DNA from: Helicobacter_J cappadocius
GTDB lineage: Bacteria; Campylobacterota; Campylobacteria; Campylobacterales; Helicobacteraceae
Assembly: GCF_030686155.1 (NCBI RefSeq)
Contig: NZ_JAUPEV010000003.1
Coordinates: forward strand, 87,781 to 151,780
Length of the DNA: 64,000 nucleotides
Reading direction: 5' to 3'
Shown here: in pieces, positions 46,177 to 54,649 of the stretch
How positions within the stretch are numbered: the stretch's first letter is position 1
How the letters are laid out: every line of letters starts with the position of its first letter
The notes under the pieces: model-generated
Told to the model about the DNA's origin: nothing
What the model saw: the letters and a program-made list of their open reading frames with translations, nothing else
The model's database searches: none
Translations under genes and position numbers: made by a program

Positions 46177-47460
46177 CTAAAATTTACCTGGCTTCACAAG
46201 CAACATACAAATCATCCCAATACAAGTAACCACACTTGCTACAACAAACATTGCATTATAGCCATTTGAACTAACCAAAACACCAGTAATAGAAGGAGCG
46301 AGAATAGAAGCAATATTTCCAAAAAAATGCATCATACCGCTAAATGTTCCTACTTTTTGTTTAGGAGAAGTATCAATAACAACTGTCCAATAAACCGTGT
46401 TGGCAAATGAGTTTAGTGCGTTTCCAACTGCTATCATTACAATAGCTACTATCACAGAAGAGCTAAATCCTACGCACAAAAAACTAAGTGTTGTAAGCAG
46501 CAATAATCCAGCTGCAAAATAACCTCTAGCAATTCTAGCACTACCTGTTTTTTTGAGTAACAAATCTGATATTTTACCACCTAAAAGGATCGTAATACAT
46601 GCACCTATCCAAGGTATCATCCCCATATACCACAGAGAAAAAAGATTATAACCAAAAACATCTTGAAGATATTTTGGCGTCCAAGTCAAAAGCAAAAAAT
46701 TCACATAATTAAAAGCGAAATATCCCGCCGTATTTAACATCAAAGTTCTACTTCTGAAAAAATGCCACCAATGATAGTGAATACCAGATTGAGATTTTTC
46801 TTCAATGATTTCTTTTTGGCTGATAATAGCTAGTTCTTCTTTGCTTACTTTTGGATTTTCACAAGGGTGATCAGTCATAATACGCATCAAAAAATATAAA
46901 ACAATAATTCCAAGCATTCCAAGAACAATAAAAGTAACCCTCCAGCTACCAGAGTAACTTAGCAAAAAAACAGCTACTGGAGCGGTCAATAATGCTCCTA
47001 GTGGGGTACTGAGCAATCCCATTGAAACCACAAAACCTCTTTCTTTAGGAGCAGCCCAACTGCTGATGGTTTTGTTGATAACGCAATACACAGGACCCTC
47101 AGTCAGGCCAAATAAAATCCTCATCAACGCAAACCCTGCCAAAACCGATCCTCCAAAAAACATCATACCAATATTTCCAGCAAAAGCAGTGAGTGACTCA
47201 AAAATCGACCAAGAAATTCCTGCAATGAGCCAAACTTTTTTGGGACCAAATTTATCAGAGAGCAGCCCTCCAAATAATGCCCCAAACATATATCCATAGC
47301 CAAAAAATCCAAGTACATTTCCCCATTGTTCTTTATTTAATCCATATTCATTGATAATAAATTCTCCAGAATAAGATAATGCTCCTCTATCAATATAATT
47401 AATCAACGCGAGTAAAAGTATCAAAAAGAAAATATTGTACCGATAGTTTGTCTTCCACAT
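46177..47460 (-). CDS. MFS transporter, anion:cation symporter (ACS) type
   Basis: 427 aa with twelve predicted membrane helices. ALINYIDRGALSYS near residue 18 and GGLLSDKFGPKKVW in loop 2-3, plus LTEGPVYCVINKTISSWAAPKERG, are the pattern of the ACS family that takes up organic anions such as hexuronates, galactonate or glucarate. The substrate is not predictable. Its place before asparaginase suggests a shared transcript, and dicarboxylic amino acid or organic acid uptake is possible (inference). Confidence 0.85.
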   Translation of the reverse strand: MWKTNYRYNIFFLILLLALINYIDRGALSYSGEFIINEYGLNKEQWGNVLGFFGYGYMFGALFGGLLSDKFGPKKVWLIAGISWSIFESLTAFAGNIGMMFFGGSVLAGFALMRILFGLTEGPVYCVINKTISSWAAPKERGFVVSMGLLSTPLGALLTAPVAVFLLSYSGSWRVTFIVLGMLGIIVLYFLMRIMTDHPCENPKVSKEELAIISQKEIIEEKSQSGIHYHWWHFFRSRTLMLNTAGYFAFNYVNFLLLTWTPKYLQDVFGYNLFSLWYMGMIPWIGACITILLGGKISDLLLKKTGSARIARGYFAAGLLLLTTLSFLCVGFSSSVIVAIVMIAVGNALNSFANTVYWTVVIDTSPKQKVGTFSGMMHFFGNIASILAPSITGVLVSSNGYNAMFVVASVVTCIGMICMLLVKPGKF

Positions 47461-47628
47461 GTGACCCCCTTTTTTTATCTGATATGAATCCTTCTTAGAT
47501 ATATTTTAGAAATGTACTCTAAAAATATCATAAAATTCAAAAAAAATTTTGTTCTTATTTGTTTTTTAAAATGTAGTTATTAAGCATGGAGTTCGGTTCT
47601 ATGGAAAGATTATTTGCTATATTGTATT

Positions 47629-47659
47629 ATTCAAAACGCCTTAAAAAGGCATTTTGAAT
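47629..47659 (-). terminator. Hairpin terminator after htpG
   Basis: Inverted repeat ATTCAAAACGCC / GGCATTTTGAAT with a 7 base A/T loop and one non-Watson-Crick position, beginning four bases after the htpG stop codon on the minus strand. The U-run after the stem is weak. Confidence 0.55.
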
Positions 47660-47662
47660 ACA

Positions 47663-49525
47663 TTAGAGAGTTTTTAAAATCGTGTTATTAAGCCTATTTG
47701 CAAAATCCTTTGCATTTTCAATGCTTCCAGATTCCAAAAGTTTTGCACAACTAAAGAGTAGATGAGCTGTATCTGTAAGCACATCTTTATCTTTGATATT
47801 TTTGAGTTTTTCTAAAATAGGATGATGAATATTTAACTCCATTGTTTTCTTTTGTGGTGGCATTTCCTGCCCCATTTGTCGCATTAGATTTGCCATCATT
47901 GCATTTTGTTCCTCACCTACGAGTGCCACTGGCGAGGCAAGAGAACTTGAAAGAGTGATGTCTTTGATTTCATCTCCAAGTGCTTCTTTGAAAGATTTAA
48001 CAATCCCCTCAAATGATTTTTTGACTTCTTCTGCTATCTCTTCTTCGCCTAATTCTTTAAGCGTTTCACTTGATGTTGCATCTTTGAGAGCTATTTTGTC
48101 ATACTCACCCACACTAGGAATCACAAAAGAATCCACCTCATCTGCCATCAACAAAACTTCATAGCCCTTTTGGATATATTTTTCCAAGATTGGAGAAGCT
48201 TTTAAAATATCGAGATTTTCCCCTATCATATAATAAATGCTTTTTTGATCCTTTGGCATCTTGGCTTTATATTCTTTCAAAGAGACGCTTTCTTCGTTCT
48301 TTGAAGAAGTAAATCTCAAAAGATCTAATATCTTATCTTTGTTTTCAAAATCTCCATAAAGACCTTCTTTTAGAACTTTTCCAAATTGTTTATAAAATTT
48401 ATCATAAGCCTCTTTGTCTTTGGCAATATTTTCAATCTCACTCAAGATTTTTTTAGCAGAAGCTGATTTGATATTGGCCAAAATCTTATTTTGTTGCAAT
48501 ATTTCTCTGCTCACATTTAGCGGTAAATCTTCGCTATCAATAACTCCTTTTACAAAACGCAAATATTGTGGTAAAAGTTCTTTGTCATCATCGGTGATAA
48601 AAACTCGTTTAACATAGAGTTTTACACCAGATTTATAATCCACACGATACATATCAAAAGGTGCCACCTGAGGAATAAAAAACAAGGTTGAGTACTCCAA
48701 AGTTCCCTCTACCTTCGTATGAACCCATCTCATAGGCTCTGTATTATCATGAGCAAAACTCTTATAAAACTCCTTGTAATCCTCATCTTTGAGTTCATTT
48801 TTGCTCATTTTCCAAATAGCCTTAGCAGTGTTAATTTGCTCTCTTTTATCTTCTTTTGTTTCTTTCTTATTTTCTCCCTCTCCTTCAAACTTGCTTTCAG
48901 TATAATTCAAATATATTGGAAATGGTATATGTTCGGAGTATTTTTTGACAATATTTTCTATTTCCCATCTACTAGCAAAATTTTTATCTTCATCTTTGAG
49001 ATAAAGAGTGATTTGAGTTCCTTGCGAATCTTTGGTACAAGTAGATATTTCATATTCTCCCTTACCATCACTCATCCAAGCAAAAGCCTTAGCCTCTCCT
49101 GCTTTTTTACTCTGAACGATCACCTTATCAGCAACCATAAAAGCAGAATAAAATCCAACGCCAAACTGACCTATAAGTGCAGAGTCTTTTTTCTTATCTC
49201 CGCTCAAAGAAGACAAAAAACTTTTAGTGCCTGATTTTGCTATCGTGCCTAGATTAGCGATCAACTCTTCTTCGCTCATTCCTATTCCATTATCTTCAAT
49301 GGTGAGGGTTTTTTTTGTTTCATCAAATTTCAGATCAATACAAGGATCAAATTTCAACCCCTTGAGTTTTTCATCACTCAAAGAAAGATAATTGAGCTTA
49401 TCTAAAGCATCAGAAGCATTTGAAATCAACTCACGCAAGAAAATCTCCTTATTAGAATATAAAGAATGTATCATTAGATCTAATAGCTGATTGATTTCTG
49501 TCTGGAAAGTGTGTTTCTTACTCAT
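47663..49525 (-). CDS. htpG: Hsp90-family chaperone HtpG
   Basis: 620 aa cytoplasmic ATP-dependent chaperone. N-terminal GHKL ATPase motifs: FLRELISNASDALDK, EDNGIGMS and LGTIAKSGTK, then GQFGVGFYSAFMVAD. The middle domain has LYVKRVFI and LPLNVSREILQ. The C-terminal domain has the long helices usual for dimerisation. The length is normal. It diverges from the urease cluster across a 321 bp gap. Confidence 0.96.
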   Translation of the reverse strand: MSKKHTFQTEINQLLDLMIHSLYSNKEIFLRELISNASDALDKLNYLSLSDEKLKGLKFDPCIDLKFDETKKTLTIEDNGIGMSEEELIANLGTIAKSGTKSFLSSLSGDKKKDSALIGQFGVGFYSAFMVADKVIVQSKKAGEAKAFAWMSDGKGEYEISTCTKDSQGTQITLYLKDEDKNFASRWEIENIVKKYSEHIPFPIYLNYTESKFEGEGENKKETKEDKREQINTAKAIWKMSKNELKDEDYKEFYKSFAHDNTEPMRWVHTKVEGTLEYSTLFFIPQVAPFDMYRVDYKSGVKLYVKRVFITDDDKELLPQYLRFVKGVIDSEDLPLNVSREILQQNKILANIKSASAKKILSEIENIAKDKEAYDKFYKQFGKVLKEGLYGDFENKDKILDLLRFTSSKNEESVSLKEYKAKMPKDQKSIYYMIGENLDILKASPILEKYIQKGYEVLLMADEVDSFVIPSVGEYDKIALKDATSSETLKELGEEEIAEEVKKSFEGIVKSFKEALGDEIKDITLSSSLASPVALVGEEQNAMMANLMRQMGQEMPPQKKTMELNIHHPILEKLKNIKDKDVLTDTAHLLFSCAKLLESGSIENAKDFANRLNNTILKTL

Positions 49526-49553
49526 TACAAACTCCTTGTGTTATTTTTTAGCA

Positions 49554-49559
49554 ATTATA
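49554..49559 (-). promoter_or_regulatory. Extended -10 promoter element for htpG
   Basis: On the minus strand TATAAT preceded by TGC, 29 bases before the htpG ATG, with AAGGAG as ribosome site in between. A TTGACT further upstream is too close to act as -35. Confidence 0.55.
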
Positions 49560-49594
49560 GCATAAGAATAGTCAATTTGCATAATATTTATAAT

Positions 49595-49612
49595 AATAAT
49601 ATTAATATTATT
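49595..49612. promoter_or_regulatory. 18 bp perfect palindrome, Fur-like operator candidate
   Basis: AATAATATTAATATTATT reads the same on both strands. The AATAAT half site resembles Fur boxes of Helicobacter. It is upstream of both htpG and ureA, so either could be its target. AT-richness makes chance palindromes more likely here. Confidence 0.35.
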
Positions 49613-49675
49613 TAGTCTATCTATATAAAGTTTCATTAGTGCAAAAGCAGTGTATCAAAATTCTCAAAGTATTCC

Positions 49676-49700
49676 TATTATTACTAAATAAATAATAATG
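49676..49700. promoter_or_regulatory. NikR-like box upstream of ureA
   Basis: TATTATT, 11 bases, AATAATG: one mismatch to the palindromic NikR consensus TATTATT-N11-AATAATA described for H. pylori. It lies about 145 bases before the ureA ATG and about 85 before the -10 candidate, where nickel-dependent activation of urease would be expected by analogy with H. pylori. Confidence 0.45.
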
Positions 49701-49786
49701 TTACTTTTTGTATTAAAAATAAGTTAAAAAAAGATTTAATTATGAATTTTTTATCAAGATTTGGACAAGTATTAACAAAATGGTTT

Positions 49787-49792
49787 TAGAAT
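49787..49792 (+). promoter_or_regulatory. Possible -10 element for the urease operon
   Basis: TAGAAT, 54 bases before ureA, leaving a leader of about 45 bases. Similar hexamers precede other genes in this window. Confidence 0.4.
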
Positions 49793-49846
49793 CATACCCG
49801 ATGATATAGCACGAAGCTACTTCATAAAATTTTACAAGGAGACACT

Positions 49847-50524
49847 ATGAGACTCAATCCAAAAGAGCTAGAAAAGCTAATGCTCCACTACGCTGGAGAA
49901 TTAGCAAGAAAGCGCAAAGAACGAGGAATAAAACTCAACTATGTCGAAGCGGTTGCTTTGATAAGTGCTGAGATTATGGAAGCTGCCAGAGAGGGTAAAA
50001 AATCTGTTGCCGATCTTATGAGCTATGGAAAACAAATCCTAAAAGCTAGTGATGTGATGGATGGTGTAGCTAGTATGATACACGAAGTGGGCGTAGAGGT
50101 TGGATTCCCTGATGGAACTAAACTTGTCACTGTGCATACTCCTATTGAAGATAATGGTAAATTAACTCCGGGTGAATATATATTGAAGTCAGAAGATATT
50201 GAACTCAATAAAGGTAAAAAAGCTATTGAGCTCAAAATCACCAACAAAGGCGATAGAGCTGTTCAAGTTGGATCTCATTTTCACTTCTTTGAAGTCAATA
50301 AACTTCTTGAATTTGATAGAGAAAAAGCATATGGCAAAAGACTTGATATCGCTTCTGGAACTTCTGTTCGTTTTGAACCAGGTGAGAGTAAAACGGTTTC
50401 ACTTATTGAAATAGGCGGACATAAGAGAGTGTTTGGATTTAATGATTTAGCAAACTCTCAGGTCAATGAAGACAACAAAAAACAAGCAATGCAAAATGCT
50501 AAAGCCAAGGGCTTTTCTAAATAA
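49847..50524 (+). CDS. ureA: Urease subunit alpha (fused gamma/beta)
   Basis: 225 aa structural subunit. Residues 1-100 correspond to the gamma subunit of other bacteria (MRLNPKELEKLMLHYAGELARKR opening, split here by family blocks) and 105-225 to the beta subunit (GSHFHFFEVN, GKRLDIASGTSVRFEPGE, GGHKRVFGFN). The fusion is a Helicobacter trait. It ends in AKAKGFSK and lacks about a dozen C-terminal residues present in the 238 aa H. pylori protein. AAGGAG lies just before the ATG. First gene of the urease operon, 9 bases before ureB. Confidence 0.97.
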   Translation: MRLNPKELEKLMLHYAGELARKRKERGIKLNYVEAVALISAEIMEAAREGKKSVADLMSYGKQILKASDVMDGVASMIHEVGVEVGFPDGTKLVTVHTPIEDNGKLTPGEYILKSEDIELNKGKKAIELKITNKGDRAVQVGSHFHFFEVNKLLEFDREKAYGKRLDIASGTSVRFEPGESKTVSLIEIGGHKRVFGFNDLANSQVNEDNKKQAMQNAKAKGFSK

Positions 50525-50533
50525 GGAGCAATT

Positions 50534-52243
50534 ATGACAAAAATATCAAGAAAACAATATGTTTCAATGTTTGGACCAACTGTCGGAGACAAAGTTCGAC
50601 TAGGAGACACTGAACTTTTCGCTGAAATTGAAAAAGACTACACCACTTATGGCGAAGAAATCAAATTCGGGGGAGGCAAAACAATCCGTGATGGTATGGG
50701 TCAGTGCGTAAGCAATGACGAAAATGAGCTTGATCTTGTTATTACCAATGCAATGATTATTGATCATACAGGAATTTATAAAGCTGATATTGGTATCAAA
50801 AATGGAAAAATCGCAGGTATTGGCAAGGCTGGTAATAAAGATATGCAAGATGGTGTATGCGACAATCTACCTGTAGGTACAAGTACTGAAGCACTTGCCG
50901 GAGAAGGGCTTATTGTAACTGCTGGAGGAATTGATACACATATTCACTTCATCTCTCCACAACAAATACCCACAGCTTTATATAGTGGCATTACCACAAT
51001 GATAGGAGGAGGAACAGGTCCTGCTGATGGAACTAATGCCACCACTTGTACTCCAGGTAGATGGAATCTCAAAGAAATGCTTCGAGCTGCAGAAGAGTAC
51101 ACTATGAATTTAGGATTTTTTGGAAAAGGAAACTCTTCAAATGAAGGGGCACTTGCTGAACAAATTAAAGCTGGGGCTTTGGGACTAAAAATTCACGAAG
51201 ATTGGGGCTCTACTCCTGCTGTTATCAACCACGCTTTAAATGTTGCTGAACAATACGATGTTCAAATCGCTATCCACACAGATACTCTCAATGAAGCAGG
51301 TTGCGTAGAAGATACTATCAAAGCTATCGGTGGAAGAACAATACACACTTTCCATACTGAAGGTGCTGGAGGTGGTCACGCTCCAGATATTATCAAAATC
51401 GCTGGCGAACCCAATATCCTACCAGCTTCAACAAACCCAACTATTCCTTTTACAAAAAACACTGCCGATGAGCATCTTGATATGTTGATGGTTTGCCACC
51501 ACTTAGATAAAAAAATCAAAGAAGATGTAGCTTTTGCAGATTCGCGAATCAGACCTGAAACCATAGCAGCTGAAGATACATTGCATGATATGGGAATCTT
51601 TTCTATTACAAGCTCTGACTCACAAGCAATGGGAAGAGTGGGCGAAGTTATCACAAGAACTTGGCAAACAGCAGATAAGAATAAAAAAGAATTTGGAAAA
51701 CTCAAAGAAGAAAAAGGCGATAATGACAACTTCAGAATTAAACGTTATATTTCAAAATACACTATCAATCCAGCAATTGCACACGGGATTTCTGAGTATG
51801 TAGGTTCTGTGGAAGTTGGAAAATTTGCTGATCTTGTTATTTGGCAACCTGCTTTCTTTGGTATAAAGCCTGAAATGATTCTCAAAGGTGGTATGATCGT
51901 AGCTGCTAGAATGGGTGATCCAAACGCATCTATCCCTACTCCTGAGCCAGTAATCTATCGCGAAATGTTTGGACATCATGGAAAAGCGAAATTTGATACA
52001 AGTATTACATTTGTTTCAAAAGCAGCTTATGAAGATGGTATCAAAGAAAAATTAGGCTTAGAAAGAGTAGTATTACCGGTGAAAAACTGCAGAAATATCA
52101 CCAAAAAAGATATGAAAAATAACGATGTTACTGCTCATATTGAAGTAGATCCTGAAACTTATGTCGTAAAGGTCGATGGCAAAAAAGTCACTTCAAAACC
52201 AGCTGACAAGCTCAGCCTTGCTCAGCTTTATAACTTGTTTTAA
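50534..52243 (+). CDS. ureB: Urease subunit beta (catalytic)
   Basis: 569 aa, the nickel-containing subunit, the same length as in H. pylori. Visible active-site residues: H136 and H138 in THIHF, the carbamylated K219 in LGLKIHEDWG, later histidines in IAIHTDTLNE and IHTFHTEGAGGGHAPD, and the mobile flap Cys/His in LMVCHHLDKK. All nickel ligands seem present, so the enzyme should be active. Preceded by AAGGAG. Confidence 0.98.
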   Translation: MTKISRKQYVSMFGPTVGDKVRLGDTELFAEIEKDYTTYGEEIKFGGGKTIRDGMGQCVSNDENELDLVITNAMIIDHTGIYKADIGIKNGKIAGIGKAGNKDMQDGVCDNLPVGTSTEALAGEGLIVTAGGIDTHIHFISPQQIPTALYSGITTMIGGGTGPADGTNATTCTPGRWNLKEMLRAAEEYTMNLGFFGKGNSSNEGALAEQIKAGALGLKIHEDWGSTPAVINHALNVAEQYDVQIAIHTDTLNEAGCVEDTIKAIGGRTIHTFHTEGAGGGHAPDIIKIAGEPNILPASTNPTIPFTKNTADEHLDMLMVCHHLDKKIKEDVAFADSRIRPETIAAEDTLHDMGIFSITSSDSQAMGRVGEVITRTWQTADKNKKEFGKLKEEKGDNDNFRIKRYISKYTINPAIAHGISEYVGSVEVGKFADLVIWQPAFFGIKPEMILKGGMIVAARMGDPNASIPTPEPVIYREMFGHHGKAKFDTSITFVSKAAYEDGIKEKLGLERVVLPVKNCRNITKKDMKNNDVTAHIEVDPETYVVKVDGKKVTSKPADKLSLAQLYNLF

Positions 52244-52249
52244 TTTTTA

Positions 52250-52271
52250 AGCTTCCCATCAAAGGGAAGCT
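52250..52271 (+). other. Hairpin in the ureB-ureI gap
   Basis: Perfect 8 bp stem AGCTTCCC / GGGAAGCT with a 6 base loop, directly after the ureB stop. There is no U-run, so it is more likely a partial terminator, an mRNA stabiliser or a processing site that sets a higher level of ureAB than of the downstream genes. In H. pylori the operon mRNA is cleaved in this part of the operon (established); the hairpin's role here is inferred. Confidence 0.6.
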
Positions 52272-52298
52272 ATCAAATTTATAAAAAAGGATTTAATT

Positions 52299-52811
52299 AT
52301 GTTAGGACTTGTATTGATGTATGTGGCAATTGTTTTAATGAACAATGGCTTGTGCAGATTAATGAAAGCAGATGGAAAAGCTACGGCGGTAATGAATGTA
52401 TTTGCGGGACTTTTATCAGTAATCGCAAATATTATTGTAATGGTACATGGGGATTTTGAAAACAATATACAAGATCTATACGCTGCTGCTACAGGATTGT
52501 TATTTGGATTTACTTATCTATTTGTAGCTGTGAATAATATCTACAAACTTGACCAAAGACCTTATGGATGGTATAGTCTTTTTGTAGCTATTAATGCAAT
52601 CCCAGCAGCTTATTTGAGCTATACTCAAGGAACAGATGAAGGCTTTTGGTTTGCTATAATTTGGATACTATGGGGTATCTTATGGCTCACTGGATGGATC
52701 GAAACTGTGCTTAAAAAAGATTTGCCATTTGTTCCTTATTTGGCTATTTTCGAAGGTATCGCTACTGCTTGGATTCCTGCTTGGCTTATCATTACCGGTG
52801 TTTGGTACTAA
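52299..52811 (+). CDS. ureI: Urea channel UreI
   Basis: 170 aa inner-membrane channel that lets urea reach cytoplasmic urease. Six membrane helices; conserved blocks are MLGLVLMYVAIVLMNNG, AATGLLFGFTYLFVA, PYGWYSLFVAIN and AWIPAWL. H. pylori UreI has 195 residues. The difference is in the two periplasmic loops: the first is short (near 49-62, one His, H50) and the second (about 107-116, YTQGTDEG) has no histidine, whereas acid gating in H. pylori depends on a loop histidine. A channel open at neutral pH is predicted. Confidence 0.95.
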   Translation: MLGLVLMYVAIVLMNNGLCRLMKADGKATAVMNVFAGLLSVIANIIVMVHGDFENNIQDLYAAATGLLFGFTYLFVAVNNIYKLDQRPYGWYSLFVAINAIPAAYLSYTQGTDEGFWFAIIWILWGILWLTGWIETVLKKDLPFVPYLAIFEGIATAWIPAWLIITGVWY

Positions 52812-52822
52812 GAGCAGTTTGA

Positions 52823-53347
52823 ATGCTTATTGAACATTTAGAAGGTAACCTAAAAGATAGGGATTTTTCTGCCTTCAAGATTGACTATGTCGATCTTGAA
52901 TGGTACGATAGTAGAAAAAAAATAGCTAGATGGAAAACTCGAAATGGCAAAGAAATCTCTGTAAGATTATCAAATCCACCCAAGATGGGCTTCTCACAAG
53001 GTGATATTTTGCATCAAAATGAGAATGAAATCATTGCTATTAATATTTTGCCTACACTTGTTTTAAGACTTATTGCAACCTCTCCTGCAGAAATAGCAAA
53101 AATTTGCTATGAAATAGGAAATCGTCACGCGAGTCTGTTTTTTGGAGATAACGAATTTGAATTTAAGACGCCATTTGAAAAACCACTGAAAGTTTTATTT
53201 GACAAACTAGATATAAAAAATGATATCTTAAATTCAATACTTGATTCAGCTTATAGAATTTCTGTAAGCATGGCTCATTCTGAGCCTGTTTTCAAGGTCA
53301 AGGCAAGTCCTGATCTTAAAATAACCATTTCGGGAGAAAAAAATTGA
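52823..53347 (+). CDS. ureE: Urease accessory protein UreE
   Basis: 174 aa nickel metallochaperone. The N-terminal peptide-binding domain has GDILHQNENEIIAINI, and the nickel-binding domain has EIGNRHASLFF, where the His (about residue 100) is the conserved dimer-interface nickel ligand. There is no C-terminal poly-His tail. Its end overlaps the ureF start by four bases. Confidence 0.95.
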   Translation: MLIEHLEGNLKDRDFSAFKIDYVDLEWYDSRKKIARWKTRNGKEISVRLSNPPKMGFSQGDILHQNENEIIAINILPTLVLRLIATSPAEIAKICYEIGNRHASLFFGDNEFEFKTPFEKPLKVLFDKLDIKNDILNSILDSAYRISVSMAHSEPVFKVKASPDLKITISGEKN

Positions 53348-54027
53348 TTCTAAATAAAGATTTCTTACTTCTACAAATCAACGATGCACTTTTTCCTATC
53401 GGGAGCTATACACACTCTTTTGGACTAGAAAGCTATATCCAAATGGGCAAAGTCAAAGATAGCTCAAGTGCCTTAGAATATATCCAATCCAATCTTCACA
53501 CTGCTTTTTTGTATAACGAGCTTTTAGCGATAAAGCTTATCTATAAATACGCCATTGAAGAAAATCTACAAAAAATACTGGAGATTGAAGAGCTTGTGTG
53601 TATCTCAAGTTCTCCTATGGAACTACGTTTTGCAAATCAAAAACTTGGAGCAAGATTTCTCAAAACCATCAAAATAATGGAGTTGTCTGCAAAAGATTTT
53701 TTTCAAGTCTATTTGCAATCTACCAAAACCCCTACACACTCAAGTGCATATGCAGTATTTTGTGCATGTATGGGACTAGAACTATCTGTAAGTATCAGGC
53801 ATTATCTGTATGCACAATGTTCAAATACCGTTACAAATTGCGTAAAAACAATCCCTCTATCTCAAAATGATGGACAAAAGATACTTTTAAGACTTCATAA
53901 TACTTTTGAAAAAGTATTGCAAGAGCTAGAAAAACTAGAAGAAACCCATCTTTGTTCTTCCAGTATTCACAATGATATTAAAGCAATGCAGCATGAAACA
54001 TTGTATTCTAGACTTTATATGTCTTAA
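53344..54027 (+). CDS. ureF: Urease accessory protein UreF
   Basis: 227 aa helical GTPase regulator of UreG in the UreF-UreG-UreH complex. NDALFPIGSYTHSFGLESYIQ and the C-terminal NDIKAMQHETLYSRLYMS are nearly the H. pylori sequence. The start is TTG at 53344, overlapping the ureE stop; no ATG gives the conserved N terminus. The H. pylori protein has about 27 more residues in front. Confidence 0.95.
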   Translation: MILNKDFLLLQINDALFPIGSYTHSFGLESYIQMGKVKDSSSALEYIQSNLHTAFLYNELLAIKLIYKYAIEENLQKILEIEELVCISSSPMELRFANQKLGARFLKTIKIMELSAKDFFQVYLQSTKTPTHSSAYAVFCACMGLELSVSIRHYLYAQCSNTVTNCVKTIPLSQNDGQKILLRLHNTFEKVLQELEKLEETHLCSSSIHNDIKAMQHETLYSRLYMS

Positions 54028-54048
54028 TCTCAACAAAAAAGGAAAAAT

Positions 54049-54648
54049 ATGGTAAAAATCGGTGTTTGCGGTCCAGTAGGAAGTGGAAAAACAGCCCTAA
54101 TAGAGGCATTGACAAGAATGATGGCAGATAAATACAGTATGGGAGTTATCACTAATGATATCTACACCAAAGAAGATGCAGAATTTATGAGTAAAAACTC
54201 TGTGATGCCAAAAGAAAGGATTATGGGGGTAGAAACAGGGGGTTGCCCACACACAGCAATCCGAGAAGATGCTTCTATGAACCTTGAAGCAGTAGAAGAA
54301 ATGTATTCAAGATTCCCTGATATTGAAATAATGCTCATAGAAAGTGGCGGAGACAATCTTTCGGCTACTTTCAGTCCAGAACTAGCAGATTTTACTATTT
54401 TTGTTATTGATGTTGCTGAAGGGGATAAAATCCCTCGAAAAGGTGGGCCTGGCATCACAAGATCAGATCTGCTTATCATCAACAAGATCGATTTGGCCCC
54501 CTATGTGGGAGCTGATCTTGGAGTGATGGAGCGAGACTCTAAAAAAATGCGTGGCGAAAAACCATTTATTTTTACCAATATAAGATCTAAAGAAGGCGTG
54601 GATAAAATCATCTCTTGGATCAAAAAAAATGCATTGCTAGAGGACTAG
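54049..54648 (+). CDS. ureG: Urease accessory GTPase UreG
   Basis: 199 aa SIMIBI-class GTPase that brings nickel to urease. P-loop GPVGSGKTALIEAL (8-21), nickel-binding CPH in VETGGCPHTAIREDASMN, and the G4 NKID motif are all seen. AAGGAAAA precedes the ATG. One base before ureH. Confidence 0.97.
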   Translation: MVKIGVCGPVGSGKTALIEALTRMMADKYSMGVITNDIYTKEDAEFMSKNSVMPKERIMGVETGGCPHTAIREDASMNLEAVEEMYSRFPDIEIMLIESGGDNLSATFSPELADFTIFVIDVAEGDKIPRKGGPGITRSDLLIINKIDLAPYVGADLGVMERDSKKMRGEKPFIFTNIRSKEGVDKIISWIKKNALLED

Positions 54649-54649
54649 A

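Larger units (their letters stand above)
49526..49846. other. 321 bp divergent regulatory region between htpG and ureA
   Basis: Very AT-rich non-coding stretch holding the htpG promoter side, an 18 bp perfect palindrome, a NikR-like inverted repeat and the ureA promoter side (listed separately). No open reading frame with a ribosome site was seen. Confidence 0.7.

Noticed and set aside
49570..49575. TTGACT (minus strand) as -35 of htpG
   Set aside because: Only 10 bases separate it from the -10 candidate; the usual spacing is about 17.
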